Source of the DNA: JAHIGH01 sp964564035
Lineage (GTDB): Bacteria > Patescibacteriota > Microgenomatia > Levybacterales > UBA12049
DNA length: 40,390 bases
Assembly (NCBI GenBank): GCA_964564035.1
Contig: CAZLZN010000012.1
Span: forward strand, 1-40,390
Reading direction: 5' to 3'
Shown here: positions 39,808 through 40,390 of the stretch, one piece after another
Layout of the letters: the number at the start of each line of letters is the position of its first letter
How positions within the stretch are numbered: the stretch's first letter is position 1
Translations under genes and position numbers: made by a program
Notes under the pieces: model-generated
Told to the model about the DNA's origin: nothing
What the model saw: the letters and a program-made list of their open reading frames with translations, nothing else
The model's database searches: none

Positions 39808-40390
39808 ATGAAGAAAACATTAATTGTTACCGGGGGGTGCGGGTTTATAGGCACCAATATCTCTTTGCTGGCAAAGAAAAAAAATTACGATGTTATTGCA
39901 TTTGATTCTTTTATAAGACCTCATACAGAAGAGAACGCTAAAATCTTGTCAGATAATGGCATCAAGGTTATTCGTGGTGATGTTCGCAATAAACATGATC
40001 TCGAACGCCTTCCTAAAAAAATCAGCGGAATTATTCATCTAGCTGCAAATCCGGGTATACCGTGGTCCATAAAATGGCCGGAGTATGATTTTACGGTCAA
40101 TGCTATGGGTACGCTGAATGTTCTCGAGTTCGCGAGGCAAAGCGGAAATGTACCGGTAATATTCGCATCAACTAACAAGATATATTCGGAGGAAATAAAC
40201 ATGATCCCTGTCGTTGAGAAAAAAACCAGATATGAATGGAATTTTGGATCGGTTGCTAAAAAAAAGATTCGGGGAGCTATACTGGAGGGGATAACCGAGA
40301 AAGGTGTAAATGAGAATTTTCCCATGGATAGTTCCGGGCGATATCCGCATAGTCCATATGGCGTTTCAAAAGCAACAGGCGACCTTTATT
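39808..40390 (+). CDS. NAD-dependent epimerase/dehydratase (SDR), CDP-paratose 2-epimerase-like; cut by window end
   Basis: A partial gene: 194 codons are visible and the frame is still open at the edge. The N-terminus has the NAD-binding Rossmann motif VTGGCGFIGTN, followed by GDVRN, HLAANPGIPW, and the extended-SDR active site with STNKIY and the YxxxK motif SPYGVSKATGDLY. The STNK(I/V)Y plus SPYGVSK combination is characteristic of CDP-paratose/CDP-tyvelose epimerases, so sugar-nucleotide interconversion for surface glycan is likely. ATG 39808 fits the family start. TTGACA (39762-39767) lies upstream with no good -10. The bases before the ATG resemble the window's heptamer. Confidence 0.85.
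   Translation, partial: MKKTLIVTGGCGFIGTNISLLAKKKNYDVIAFDSFIRPHTEENAKILSDNGIKVIRGDVRNKHDLERLPKKISGIIHLAANPGIPWSIKWPEYDFTVNAMGTLNVLEFARQSGNVPVIFASTNKIYSEEINMIPVVEKKTRYEWNFGSVAKKKIRGAILEGITEKGVNENFPMDSSGRYPHSPYGVSKATGDLY

Overview
The window looks like a compact bacterial chromosome segment, most likely from a Candidate Phyla Radiation (Patescibacteria, Microgenomates-like) organism. This is inferred from low GC, very tight gene packing, small ribosomal proteins (a 94-residue L19), a divergent CTP synthase and isoleucyl-tRNA synthetase, and the mix of housekeeping genes with many short envelope and glycosyltransferase genes. The taxonomy was not checked by any search. The standard bacterial code fits: UGA is used as a stop.

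Layout. (1) 10-6664, minus strand: a co-directional block of polX, lemA, htpX, murT, gatD, a small membrane protein and a histidine phosphatase. (2) 6776-8337: tRNA-Asp, a membrane-anchored LysM protein, and tRNA-Gly(CCC) flanked by broken tRNA halves. (3) 8338-13032, plus strand: an exo/endonuclease-phosphatase-fold protein, pyrG, rplS, yraN and pyk, meeting minus-strand uvrB (13037-15031) tail to tail. (4) 15079-19007: an L,D-transpeptidase with a partner exported protein, a 509-residue repeat-containing orphan, and an Rrf2 regulator-flavodoxin pair. (5) 19008-19341: an intergenic region with a heptanucleotide tandem repeat and a nested palindromic element. (6) 19342-25072: ileS, a rodA/ftsW-type gene, rplU, rpmA and parB, then minus-strand lepB, tRNA-Val(CAC) and a 281-residue orphan. 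(7) 26953-29026: hflX, and msrB-msrA on the minus strand. (8) 29081-40390: a cell-surface region with GT4, acyltransferase-3, a large secreted beta-propeller protein, two paralogous multi-membrane-span YfhO/PTPS-related proteins, two methyltransferases, a GT2 and an SDR sugar-nucleotide epimerase cut by the window edge.

How the genes work together. murT/gatD (D-Glu amidation of lipid II), a RodA-type SEDS polymerase and the L,D-transpeptidase describe peptidoglycan synthesis, joined by LysM and LemA/HtpX envelope functions. The right-hand block probably builds and decorates surface glycans. The most striking global feature is promoter placement: at many first-in-operon genes a near-consensus -10 box ends only 5-8 bases before the start codon with no Shine-Dalgarno sequence. 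This implies leaderless mRNAs, whereas some internal genes (lemA, yraN) have Shine-Dalgarno sequences.

No complete mobile element, CRISPR array or rRNA gene was seen. The best candidates for undescribed biology are the 20-residue-periodic NDN/RGG protein (16564-18093), the heptamer repeat that embeds the msrB stop and msrA start, the split tRNA-Gly relic, and the secreted double-Cys4-module propeller protein.
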